Origin: Chamaecrista fasciculata
Taxonomy: Eukaryota > Streptophyta > Magnoliopsida > Fabales > Fabaceae
Direction: 5' to 3'
Assembly: GCA_003254925.1 (NCBI GenBank)
Contig: QANZ01010242.1
Location: forward strand, 22,926 to 86,925
DNA length: 64,000 bases
How positions within the stretch are numbered: position 1 is the stretch's first letter; the number at the start of each line of letters is the position of its first letter. Below are positions 12,367 through 22,861 of this stretch, in pieces. A program made the translations under genes and the position numbers. The notes under the pieces are model-generated. The model was not told where the DNA came from, did not search any database, and saw only the letters and a program-made list of their open reading frames with translations.

Positions 12367-12412
12367 GTAAAGAAATATCTCAGGCCAAAAAAAAAAAAGG
12401 TAAAGAAATATC
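12367..12412 (+). repeat. Ultra-short TCAGGCC-A12 insertion with 13-bp duplication
   Basis: GTAAAGAAATATC is found at 12367-12379 and exactly again at 12400-12412. The 20-bp insert between them is TCAGGCC, twelve A and one G. The same TCAGGCC-A head occurs at 22651. Confidence 0.7.
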
Positions 12413-12529
12413 ACCTTATTTGTATCTGCATCGGTGTATTGATTGATGTGCAGTATCAGTACATGATGATATGTGATGTTCTAGATGAGTAGGGAGTAGT
12501 TAACACAAGGGTTTTGCTAAAAAAAAATA

Positions 12530-12547
12530 CCTTAGCTTAAGCTAAGG
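12530..12547. repeat. Perfect 18-bp palindrome
   Basis: CCTTAGCTTAAGCTAAGG is its own reverse complement. It sits between an A run and a CT-rich tract. No function is apparent. Confidence 0.6.
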
Positions 12548-13749
12548 AATTTATGTGTCACTCTCTCTCTCTCCTTTCTTTTTCTTTGTTTTTCTTTTGT
12601 TTTAATTTTAATCAACTATTCTAAAAAGACTTGCCAAAAGTAGAGTGAAAGATCTTCTTTTAATTAAAAAAGTGTTTTTTAAATAAAAAAAAACCTTATT
12701 CAAAGGGGCTCTTAGAAAGTAGAAACCATATAAAATCAACAGCACATATATTTCCTCGATCATTACGATGACTAACCTACTGCATTATTAACACATCGTT
12801 CAGATAACGTGAGTGATGGGCAGGGGATTCTGCTGATATTCTTTCTGACAAGTGTCCACCTATTGAAGGATCTTGTAGGACTGGAAAAGAAAAAGTTGAG
12901 AATTAATCTGTCGAGAAAATCAAGCATTTCTCATTCATCTTAATCTCTTAAAGCCGCGTTTCCTAATTGTGCATTTATGCTCTGTTTATGGGTATTACTT
13001 CGCATTGAAGGATCACTCGGACCAATGTACACTGGAAAAATTTAAGGGATTAGATATCAGATTCTAAAATCTCTGTTTCTGGGTGTTATAGTGCAGTAAT
13101 GAGTAATCTTATAACCTGCATGATGAATTGATGATCCATCCTTCACTCTCACTTTCCACAGCACAATTATATGATCTTTGAATGTGAAGTTCATTTTGGG
13201 AATTTAAATGTAAATCGGTATGACTTATCAAATGCACAACACAAAATGAGTTTCTATTAATCTGGAAGAAACATAAAAAACAAAGTAAAAAAAAAGAAAG
13301 AAAGATAGAATCCAAAAATAAAGAAAAGTATTTATCAATTTTATATAAAGAAAATGTAAAAAAAAACTATTGAATAACTTATGAATTAAATAAATTGTTA
13401 TATGGGAAGTGAGTGTCCGTGAGTATTTAAGTAGGTTATTTGAAAATAAGGACTAACACCCACGTTAGGTGTTTTGTCCATTCCTATCTCTAGCCAGAAA
13501 AAAAAAAAAAAAATTGTTTGCATATATGAAAACGACAAAAAAGTTGAAAGTCAAAACTAACAATCTTAATAATCGTCATCATTGAATAAATAAATGAATT
13601 ACTCGGAAAGCATATCAAAATAATACAACACCCCTGAAATCTAGTTTAATCTTACAGGCGGATATATAGTGAAGTTGACTAGATATTAGTTAAAATCTAT
13701 TCCTATGAACAAAATTTTGTTTATCAAACAAGAGTTTTATTATTACTTT

Positions 13750-14112
13750 GGTCCAAGTGCACGTTTAGTCTCATAATTTTTCCTAAGATCTCAATTTGGT
13801 CCCATAACCTTTTTTCTTGCACTTTTGATCTTATATCTTTGCAAAAAGTTACAAATTTGGTCCCGTATCACTTTTGGTCAGATTGCAGAATTAATCCTAT
13901 ATTTTTACAAAAAGTTTCACCCTCAATCTCACCTGATCCAAATATATGAGACTAATTTTGCATCTGACCCAAAGATATGAGACCAAAAGTGTAACACGTG
14001 ACCAAATCTGCAACTTGAGCAAAATATATGAGATCAAAAGTGCAATAGAAAAAGTTATGGGACCAAATTGAGACCTTAGCAAAAGTTATGTGACCAAAAG
14101 TGCACTTTACCC
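13750..14112. mobile_element. Foldback MITE ('tttggtcccata' family)
   Basis: Both ends carry the same module in opposite orientation: caatttggtcccataac and tgcacttttgatct near the left end, with their complements near the right end (gttatgggaccaaattg, agatcaaaagtgca). It is about 363 bp. The outermost right bases read aagtgcactttaccc; the left end has decayed. A related element lies at 21403-22046. No coding potential. Confidence 0.6.
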
Positions 14113-14657
14113 TATTATTTTTGTTCTTGCGGTCAAAATTCAAAATGGAGGTCTTAAAGAACTAAAATTAGTTAATCACACGCCTCCGAAAAAACAAAAA
14201 ATTTAAAAGAATGTCTTGGAAAATAAAAGTATTTTTAAAAAAGCAGAGTCAAATAGCATTAAGCCGGATTATTCGCATGCTAAATCGTGACGTATGTATG
14301 CCTTCTTTGCTGTGGAAAACTGCAAATAGATAATTATTGGTCGAACAAAAATACTCACCAGACAACGTGATAGGACGAGGATTGCCATTACTATTCTGGG
14401 CCCTGCGTCTCTGTGGATTCAGTAATTCGCCATTACCAAACACGTCCTTAGTGTTGGCGTCTCTCTGCTTTTTAACTTCTTCACACTATAAAATCCTCAC
14501 CGCCGTTGTCGGTTGTCCCATTTGATATTTGAAACCCCAATACTCTTCTCCTATATACACTTTCATTCTTTCATTTTTTCTTTATAGGAAACAAATAAAC
14601 AGAAGGGGTCAGATTATTTCTCTGTTTATTATTATTCTTTCAAGATTGAGTTACAAG

Positions 14658-17600
14658 ATGGGAAGGATTTCGAGGATTGCGAGTTATGCGATTGCTTCCA
14701 TGAAGGAGAAGCAAATGCCTCTCATTACCTGTACCACTTTCAACATCCTCGCTCCCATATACAAGCGTATCGACGAAGAGGTTCTTCTTTCTTTACCTCC
14801 ATTCATGATTCAATTTCTTAAAACGGTTTTACTTCTTTTTTTTCCTTCTCCTGATTTTTCTGTTTTTGTGGGTGAATATAGGAACCGCGTTGCCGCGAAA
14901 GCGACTTAAAACCGTATTGGTTCGACAGGAACGATAGGATATTGGACTGGCTATTGCAGGAGAGATCGTCCATTATATGTCTTCAGGTTTGAATGGTCGT
15001 GATCATTGTGCTGTTTTGTTTTCAGTGAAAATTTTTTGAGATTGTTAATGGATTGATGCTGTATTTTAATTTGGCCAGGAATTTTGGGTTGGAAACCAAG
15101 AACTTGTTAATATGTATGAGACGAGACTCAGTGAGGCTGGTTATGTTAATTTCAACCTTGGACGGACTAACAACCGTGGGGATGGTATGCATTAATGTCC
15201 TCAATCTGCAATTCTACCCCTCTGGATTCTTAGTTTCATCACGGTTTATAATCTTTGTCAAGAACAAACGTCTATACAAGGCAATTAATTAAGAAGGGTA
15301 TTTAAAAAAAAACACTAATAATTATTTTAGAGAAGTCAATTAGCTTTCCTTTCCTCCTTGGGCCTTTTCCTATCTCTTGTCTAATGGACATGATTGTGAT
15401 GTCACAACCACTGTTTGGAAAATATTGAGGAAGGGAATAGACATCTTTAAATTTTTTTAGAACACGTTCCTACTTTTTCTCATACTTGTTAATGAAATCC
15501 TGAGATAACCAAATGCGAGTCAAATTCTCAAAAGGTTATTTTCTTTGGTCAGAATTTTTATAAGGTTATATTCCATATGCGCATGGCGGGTTTTTTTCCC
15601 CCNATTAATGTCCTCAATCTGCAATTCTACCCCTCTGGATTCCTAGTTTCATCACGGTTTATAATCTTTGTCAAAAACAAACGTCTATACAAGGCAATTA
15701 ATTAAGAAGGGTATTTAAAAAAAAAACACTAATAATTATTTTAGAGAAGTCAATTGGCTTTCCTTTCCTCCCTGGGCCTTTTCCTATCTCTTGTCTAATG
15801 GACATGATTGTGATGTCACAACCACTGTTTGGAAAATATTGAGGAAGGGAATAGACATCTTATAAATTTTTTTAGAACACGTTCCTACTTTTTCTCATAC
15901 TTGTTAATGAAATCCTGAGATAACCAAATGCGAGTCAAATTCTCAAAAGGTTATTTTCTTTGGTCAGAATTTTTATAAGGTTATATTCCATATGCGCATG
16001 GCGGGTTTTTTTCCCCCTTTTAAAAGGACCCTTCTATTTTTTAAATTTTATTAACAATGCCCTGAAGTGATGATGATGGTGTTTCTGTTGCCTGTTGGAA
16101 TCTGCAGGTCTTCTAATAGCGGTGCAAAAGGAATACTTTAAGATTCTGAATTACAAAGAGATGCACTTCAACGATTGTGGTGACCGTGTGGCTCAGTTGT
16201 TACATGTTGAACTAGCATCTCCTTTTGCACAACTCCGAAGCAATGATACTGGGCAGGAAATTATTATTGTCAACACTCACTTGCTATTTCCTCATGACTC
16301 AAGTCTCTGTATAGTACGACTCCATCAGGTATAGACACAATGTAGTTCTCTAAGTAGCCATGGTAGCTTTTCTAGACAAATATTAATTCTCAACTTTTTC
16401 TTTTCTAGGCCTACAAGATCCTTCAATTTGTGGACACTTATCAGAAAGAGTATCAGCTGAAGCCCCTGCCTATCATGCTCTGCGGGTAAAATTATAATGG
16501 ATTTCCCTATATGGGGAGTATCTTTTGTCTATTCTTACTTCTTTCATTTTAAACCTCGAGTTACTACCAATGATTTTCTTTTTTTCAACATTTGATTTCT
16601 CAGTGACTGGAACGGAAGCAAACGTGGCAATGTTTACAAGTTCCTGAGGAATCATGGGTTTGTATCATCATATGATACTGCACATCAATACACAGATGCA
16701 GATACAAACAAGGTGATATATTCTTTACTTAACCAGGATCTTTTTTATGCCGGACAATATGCCAATTACTCACGTTATCTGAACAATGTGTAAATTATGC
16801 AGTGGGTTAGTCATCGTAATCATCGAGGAAATATATGTGCTGTTGATTTTGTATGGCTTCTAAATCCTGATAAATATCAGAGACTACTAAAAGCTAGTTG
16901 GAGTGAAACTGTATTTAGCACGTTCAGGGTGAGCAAAACAACTTCAGACCTACACTCAAATATTCAATTTACTATTTTTGACCATCTCTTCAAGCTCTTG
17001 TAACATGTACACATCTTTAGACTAAAGTTGTTCAAGTAGATTTAACATTTTATGACTTTGTGCAAAAACTAGCATCATAGTATTGTTCATAGTTGAGGAT
17101 TTCACTTTTTGTTGGGGAACAGAAGTCTGCCACTGACAGTAAACTTGTCCATTTCAGTATAGGTTGCGGAGAGCTTCAGGGAATGAGAGTGATGCATTTG
17201 CGTTTCTAAAGGGTGACAACGAAGATTGTATTACATATGCTGGTTTCTATGATGCACTTGAACAGGTAGCTGTATTAACTAAAAGATCAGCACTCTGAGT
17301 TTTCAGATAATAGATACATGTGTGTCCTTGGCTCCTTGCTTCTATGGCAAGACCTCATTTTGATGAAGGTTTTTTCCTCGTTGTATGCAGCTTAATTTAA
17401 TAGGTCCTCCTTATGGACTTTCTGTACAAGATACAAAGGACTTATGGGTCCTAGTGGATACGGATGGAAATGGCGTCCTAGATTTTAAAGAATTTCAGGT
17501 AATAGTTTACAATGAGGTTCAGCTCTCTTGTGAATCATATAAACAGACATGTGAACTATGAAGTTTGTAATATTTTTAACTCTGGGCCTAATGCTATTGG

Positions 17601-17985
17601 GGTGTGATATGTGAGTGATTTAACGATGAAGTAAAATTAAATTGTATCATGATAGTTAGATGATGGCCAGAAATATGGTGTTAAACATAGTTATTTATTT
17701 ATTTTTACATGAAGCGGTACATGTTGGGTAAATAATGTTCATGTTATTGTGGGGGTGTAGCAGCAAATCTGGATTCCGTCAGGGGATATAGATGAAAGTA
17801 AGAACGAGGAGCAGAAGGGTGAATCAAAAGGCACTCAGGTTCAAACCCTTGGTTTCACAGTGAAGAATGCAGCTCTATTCCCTCCTGAAGCGGAGAAAGG
17901 CATATGGCCTGAAGATTACTCTCTTTCTGATCATGCAAAACTCACTGTGGCATTCTCCCCCATAAACATATGGTGTTGCAGATGA
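14658..17985 (+). CDS. EEP-fold nuclease/phosphatase-like protein with EF hand (At1g02270-like)
   Basis: Ten exons join in frame to 435 aa: 14658-14780, 14882-14986, 15079-15184, 16108-16328, 16409-16485, 16604-16712, 16803-16928, 17158-17265, 17391-17498, 17761-17985. Residues about 20-300 form an endonuclease/exonuclease/phosphatase domain: TTFNILAPIYKR, SIICLQEFWVG (metal-binding Glu), NTHLLFPHD, MLCGDWNGSKRG (DWN metal site), NICAVDFVW. A canonical EF-hand loop follows, DTDGNGVLDFKEF, with Ca2+ ligands intact. Near the C-terminus is the catalytic SDHAKLTVAF, the family's SDHxPV motif. It belongs to the CCR4/Mg2+-dependent phosphodiesterase superfamily; the Arabidopsis relative At1g02270 is annotated only as a calcium-binding protein and the substrate is unknown. 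Intron 3 contains a 412-bp duplicated block around an N, probably an assembly join, which does not touch coding sequence. Confidence 0.93.
15191..16017 (+). repeat. 412-bp direct duplication around a single N (likely assembly artefact)
   Basis: Bases 15191-15602 recur at 15604-16017 with about six small differences (for example cttagttt/cctagttt, attagctt/attggctt). The copies meet exactly at the N at 15603. This is what results when two contig ends carrying two haplotypes of the same segment are joined instead of merged. Intron 3 of the EEP gene is therefore probably about 413 bp shorter in reality. Confidence 0.75.
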
Positions 17986-20765
17986 TACTTATACCTTCAG
18001 TCTCGAGTAAATTTGTACATATGAAGGCACAAGGATGTAAATGTTTGGAAATGGAAATGGAGGTGAAAGAGGGACACAAGGGAGACTTCAAAATTCAAAT
18101 AGTCTTGTCCAGAAATAAACGCAATCTCATTCTACACTTCTCAAACTGAAAGCAGTGCAGCACCAAGAAACACGATCAGGCAATTTCAAGTTATATTGGC
18201 TACTTTTTTGCATTGCTAATGACATTTGAAGTCACCTATTTTGATTTCCCCCCCAACTCACTTTGTTCATAGTTTTGAAAAGAAAACACTGACACATAGG
18301 AGAATCATGTGTATACTGTATAGCCTTTACATAGTTTTTAGGCGTGAATTATTTTGTAGCTCATTCTTCTAGTTGTTTTTGACATAGCCTTGTAACATAT
18401 TTAAATTGTACATTTGTATAAAGCAACAAATCATATAGATTTTCTCTTCGCTTCAATAGTCATAATACAAATACATATGTTATTTATTTTCAAATATTTC
18501 TCTGGAACCAAAAAGGCTTTTGATGTTTTGGCATGTGAAGCTTAAATCTAACAAAATGGTCAGTTTCTTTGGGCTTGCAAATTGCAATCACACTAACTAA
18601 TCTCTTAGCCTCGCTTGTTTGTTTACCACACGATTGTGAAGCAGTCGTATACTACAAATGATGTAACGCTTGCAATGTGCATCTACTTTACAACTTAGGA
18701 TGACTATGGTCGCTTTTCTTGACCCTTTGCTCTTCTTTTTATGATACGTAGCTTTCTAACTTTTTTCTTTTTTAGCTTCCAGTACCTTTCTGCGCACAGA
18801 CGCACGCTGGAGTAAAACTAACAAAAATTTGATGGCAGGTTTTAAATTTGATTAACGTTCGTTTTTTTTTTTAAAAAAAAATAATTTTCAAGTGTGGATA
18901 TGTGACCAAGACCAATTATGAATGATGTAAAACGGCACCAGGTACTTAGGTTTAGCTTCATAATTAAGAGAACGAGTTTGCCTTCAATTTCATGTACTAG
19001 TTTATTATTTGCTTCTAGAAATAGTCAAATGCCACTTCAATCTTGATCCTGCTTACGTACCATATCAAACACTTTCTTTTTTGGTAACTCAAAAATGACC
19101 TAAAAAACATGAAATTAAGAAGTGCTAAGAGCAATAGTGAATTGAACCGAAGGTGGTATCTGGCTTGAAATTAAAAAAATGATCACTCCAAAACAAAAAG
19201 TGACAAATCTTCAACTGATTATTGAGGGAAAAAGAAAAGAAAAATATATCCAGCTGATGTTTGATGCCAAACTATCCATTGACACCAGATGTGAGATATT
19301 CTGCATGTAATTATCAGTATATAAGAGATAATTTATATTTTGAATGTTTCAAAACAAAGCTGAAAATCCCCCATATGGCTGTTCAAAGTTCAAACCAATC
19401 TTCTTCTATTTCACTTCGTCGACCTGAACCTTGAAAATGTCCACACACATTTATATATATACCAAAGAAGACCTTTTTTAACCAAATTTCCTCGGAGTTT
19501 TGAATTTCTCACTCATATTTACTTGGGCAAGTGGATGTGTGACATTAGACATGAATTTACTTGGGTAAGAGTCACCTGGCCTATTTTTAATTGAATTACA
19601 ACATTTAAATTGACTGATCAAATTGATAAATTAAACATGCCCAGCCCATATACGTTACTTAAAACCATTCATCCTAGAGATAGCATGAACACAAAAGCAT
19701 GATCAACATCAACATCAACATCAATGAAGTTACTTCAATATTATATATGTATATATACACAAGCGCTTACACACATAATTCAAGCCACACGTGCATACAT
19801 GAGAATTTGAGAACACCTTCCAAAGCGAATATAATATGATTATTATACATATAGTGGATTTGCTTTTGGACACAGACTCAAAAAAGGTTGCGTGGCATAA
19901 GGGTCCCACGTGACTTTGGATTCTCATTAGTTTTTTCTTTCAGAGTACTTCTCAATGTATCATATCATTTGATGACACAATTTGGTTTTTTTTTTGGTGG
20001 GGGACACAATTTGTATTTTGATTCCATTGGTTGAGTATTTTTAAGTAATTGTTTTTTCTAAACAAAAATTAAAAACAAGATTAGCGTATAGGCCGGACCA
20101 GTATTTCATATATATACACAATTTTGCGAATTGCATTTATGTTCAAGCCTAGCTTGATCTTGCATTTTTCTTACAAATACAGTTTTGATTTTGTTAGAAA
20201 GCAACAAAGTACAGCAGCAATAAATATCTAATTCATGATTAAACGTGAATGCATATAAGTTATAACAGCTTTAGCCTTTAGGGTTTAAAATTCATCCATA
20301 TTTTTCCTCGTTAATTTATATATTATTCTTTTTTCCCCTTTGTGTGCAAGGGGAAAAGAAAACTAGTTAACAATGAACAAGAAGGATTGCTAAACCCTAA
20401 AGTTGGTGCAGCTGTAGTCTTGTTCAACCATGAATTAGGTATGGCATGGCTGCTACTTTATTATTGTGCCAAAGAAGTATTAGTTTAATTTATATATAGT
20501 TTGACCAAAGGAAAAAAAAATAAAAAGCTTATATATATCATAATCAAAAGACACTTTTCACATGTAAATAATTTGGAATAAATATATTCTTTTAATGGAT
20601 TCCGTTCTCATTATCAAGTAAATTAAAAGATGGGTCTAAAACCAACATAAATGCAAGGTAAACACTAAACAATGATTTTAGAAGTTTATGTGTATAGTAT
20701 GGTTGATATAAATCAGTATCACTTTTATTTTCCAAGGAACTGGCACTAAATATTATTAGTTTTTA
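17986..20765. other. 3' region of the EEP gene and AT-rich spacer
   Basis: The first few hundred bases after the EEP stop are probably its 3' UTR. The rest has no gene I can support. A small poly(T) insertion at 19974-20013 is annotated separately. Short frames here have no recognisable similarity. Confidence 0.5.
19974..20013 (-). repeat. Ultra-short poly(T)-GGTGGGG insertion with 11-bp duplication
   Basis: GACACAATTTG at 19974-19984 recurs at 20003-20013. The 18-bp insert, read on the minus strand, is CCCCACC followed by ten A and a C. The CCACC-A pattern is shared with the insert at 42550. Confidence 0.6.
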
Positions 20766-21194
20766 GGGTAAATTACACTTTGGTATCCTGTGGTTTGACC
20801 CTGTTTCACTTTGGTACCCTGTGGTTTGAAACTTGACACTTTGGTACCCTGTGGTATTCTCCATTAACACTTTGGTACCCTTTGGACTTATTTTATAATT
20901 TTAACCATAATAAATTTTACAAAAATTACATATTGACCCCAAAAAAATTTAAATATTTCATTTTAGTCCCTATATAATATGTATCCAGGGACCTATTTAT
21001 AATTTTTTGAAAATTTTTTGGGGTCATTATGTAATTTTTGCAAAATTTGTTGTGGTTAAAATTACAAAATTGCTCCAAATGGTACCAAAGTGTTAATGGA
21101 GAATACCACAGGGTACCAAAGTGTCAAGTTTCAAACCACAGGGTACCAAAGTGAAATAGCGTCAAACCACAGGGTACCAAAGTGTAATTTACCC
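20766..21194. mobile_element. MULE-type MITE with perfect 9-bp target duplication
   Basis: A 429-bp foldback element beginning GGGTAAATTACACTTTGGTA and ending with its complement. Each arm of about 130 bp repeats 'cactttggtaccctgtggt' several times. TAGTTTTTA flanks it on both sides (20757-20765 and 21195-21203), a perfect 9-bp target-site duplication. The G-starting terminal repeats and 9-bp duplication fit a non-autonomous Mutator-like element. No coding sequence. Confidence 0.85.
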
Positions 21195-21402
21195 TAGTTT
21201 TTATCATTACGTTTTTTCCGTCATATTTGTGGCAATTAGTGGAGGGTATAGCTTATTAAGGAAGTCACATCAAATGGCTTTTGTCCCATATATATTGAGA
21301 TTGAGCCTTCGCTCCACTACCACTTCCACAGTTCCACCCGCTAAATACTAATCAAAATATTGTAAGAAAGGTTTTAAAATAAGATACATATAAAAGGAAG
21401 GC

Positions 21403-22046
21403 TAAAGTATACTTTTGGTCCCATAAATTTTTTTGTTGCACGTTTGGTCCCATATATTTTGCTCAAGTTGCAGATTTGGTCTTGTGTTACACTTTTGGTC
21501 TCATATCTTTGGTTCATGTTACAGAATTAGTCCTATATCTTTTAGTCAAATTGCAGCATCGGTCTCATATCTTTGGGTCAGATGTAGAATTGGTCTCATA
21601 TATTTAGATCAAGTGTGATTGACGGTGAAACTTTTTGTAAAGATATGAGACCAATTCTGCAACCTGACCAAAAGATATGGGACCAAAAGTGATACGGGAC
21701 CAAATCTATAACTTTTTGCAAAGATATGGGACAAAAAATGCAAAAAAAAGTCATAAGACCAAATTGAGACCTGAGCAAAAGTTNAAATTGCAGCATCGGT
21801 CTCGTATCTTTGAATCAGATGTAGAATTGGTCTCATATATTTAGATCAAGTGTGATTGACGGTGAAACTTTTTGTAAAGATATGAGACTAATTCTGCAAC
21901 CTGATCAAAAGATATGGGACCAAAAGTGACACGGGACCAAATCTATAACTTTTTGCAAAGATATGAGACAAAAAATGCAACAAAAAAAGTCATGAGACCA
22001 AATTGAGACCTGAGCAAAAGTTATGGGACCAAAAATGCATTTTGAC
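21403..22046. mobile_element. Foldback MITE, inflated by a duplication at an N
   Basis: Same family as the element at 13750: 'acttttggtcccata' modules face each other from both ends (left TAAAGTATACTTTTGGTCCC, right ending gggaccaaaaatgcattttga). A block of about 236 bp (21548-21783) recurs at 21785-22021 with a few differences and meets at the N at 21784, so the true element is probably about 400 bp. Confidence 0.65.
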
Positions 22047-22103
22047 TAAAAAAGAAAATAGAAAAAGATGGGGCCTTGGGCTATAAGAGAGAGATGAGGA
22101 TGA

Positions 22104-22111
22104 TGACGTGG
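22104..22111 (+). promoter_or_regulatory. TGACGTGG bZIP/UPR-type element upstream of the NAC gene
   Basis: TGACGTGG matches the UPRE consensus TGACGTGR and an ACGT-core bZIP site. It lies about 750 bp before the NAC ATG. A reverse copy lies at 22207. Motif match only. Confidence 0.35.
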
Positions 22112-22206
22112 CGTTTTGTTGAAGAGAGAGACTGAGACTGTATGTTTTCTGTACACTGTTACTAGTTGCCATTTTTTGTTTAATAAACCGCGAGTTTCCT
22201 TACTCA

Positions 22207-22214
22207 CCACGTCA
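22207..22214 (-). promoter_or_regulatory. Second TGACGTGG element (reverse strand)
   Basis: CCACGTCA on the plus strand is the complement of TGACGTGG. It is about 650 bp upstream of the NAC start and about 100 bp from the first copy, facing it. Confidence 0.35.
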
Positions 22215-22633
22215 AAGAGAGGCCCCACTAGTCGCCAAGTGTCGTTATATGATTGGAAGAGCTCTCCATCCACTTCCTTATGTTGCTTTTTTCCTTTCTA
22301 GTGCTTCTTTCTTACCAAAGTACCAACCTTGCATTCTCACCATTTTACCCTTATCGCGCTTTCGTCTCTCATCCTCATTCACACCTAACCCATTCTACAA
22401 TGGATTCACTGGCAGTGTCGTAATTCAAGTGATCAGCAAGGTTAAGATAGTCTACGCGGTTCATACTATATCGGGTTTTGATTTGAACGCGGTTCCTTGC
22501 ACGTAAATGAACCAGGATTTGTTTTGCACTGTGATGTGGAAGTGGAAAATGGGAAGGAAGAGCTAGTATAGTATTAGTATTAGTATACTATGGGTATGGG
22601 TGTTGAGTTGAGACTTTGAGATAAAAAGAGAGA

Positions 22634-22683
22634 GATAAAGAAAGCTACATTCAGGCCAAAAAAAAAGATAAAGAAAGCTACAT
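22634..22683 (+). repeat. Ultra-short TCAGGCC-A9 insertion with 17-bp duplication
   Basis: GATAAAGAAAGCTACAT is present at 22634-22650 and exactly again at 22667-22683. The 16 bp between are TCAGGCC followed by nine A. It lies about 180-230 bp before the NAC start, probably in the promoter or 5' leader. Confidence 0.75.
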
Positions 22684-22861
22684 GGCCCATCACACCCTAA
22701 AATCCTCAGAATCCTTTTGATTCTCAGCTCCGCTTCTGCCTCTTCTCTATTTAGTTCATCCACGCCTTCTTCAGATTTTTTCCCTTTTCCTTTTTATCTT
22801 CTTTCTCTGTCTGTCTGTGTGTGAATCCATTAATCCGAGCCGTGTTTGGTGAGACTTCTGG

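Larger units (their letters stand above)
12215..12825 (+). repeat. Direct duplication inside the broken WAT1 copy
   Basis: Two blocks repeat about 450-490 bp apart. The ttattcaaaggcgctcttagaa block at 12240 recurs at 12695 (with ggggctc), and the block gatcattacgatgactaacctactgcattattaacacat...gtgagtgatgggca at 12269-12331 recurs at 12757-12820 with one substitution. The second copy is followed directly by the WAT1 intron homology. This looks like a local segmental duplication after the pseudogene formed. Confidence 0.65.
11374..13215 (+). pseudogene. Broken partial duplicate of the WAT1-related gene
   Basis: At 11374 the sequence atgggagtgtgaagaattggttcgt matches the first codons of the intact gene at 862, but a lost GT shifts the frame at codon 3 and no transporter coding follows. 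At 11432-11490 the 5' leader and start region of the same gene appear in reverse complement (cacctcccat...ctcgtatcct against aggatacgag...atgggaggtg at 823-873), so the two pieces face each other. From about 12925 to 13165 the sequence follows intron 2 of the intact gene (1228-1480) at high identity, including gatcactcggaccaat and tgatgaattgatgatccatc. Exon 2 and all exons after intron 2 are absent. It is a dead, rearranged duplicate about 10 kb downstream of the parent. Confidence 0.8.

Noticed and set aside
13487..13515. Ultra-short poly(A) insertion (ccag plus A run)
   Set aside because: No flanking direct repeat was found; a simple A run is enough to explain it.
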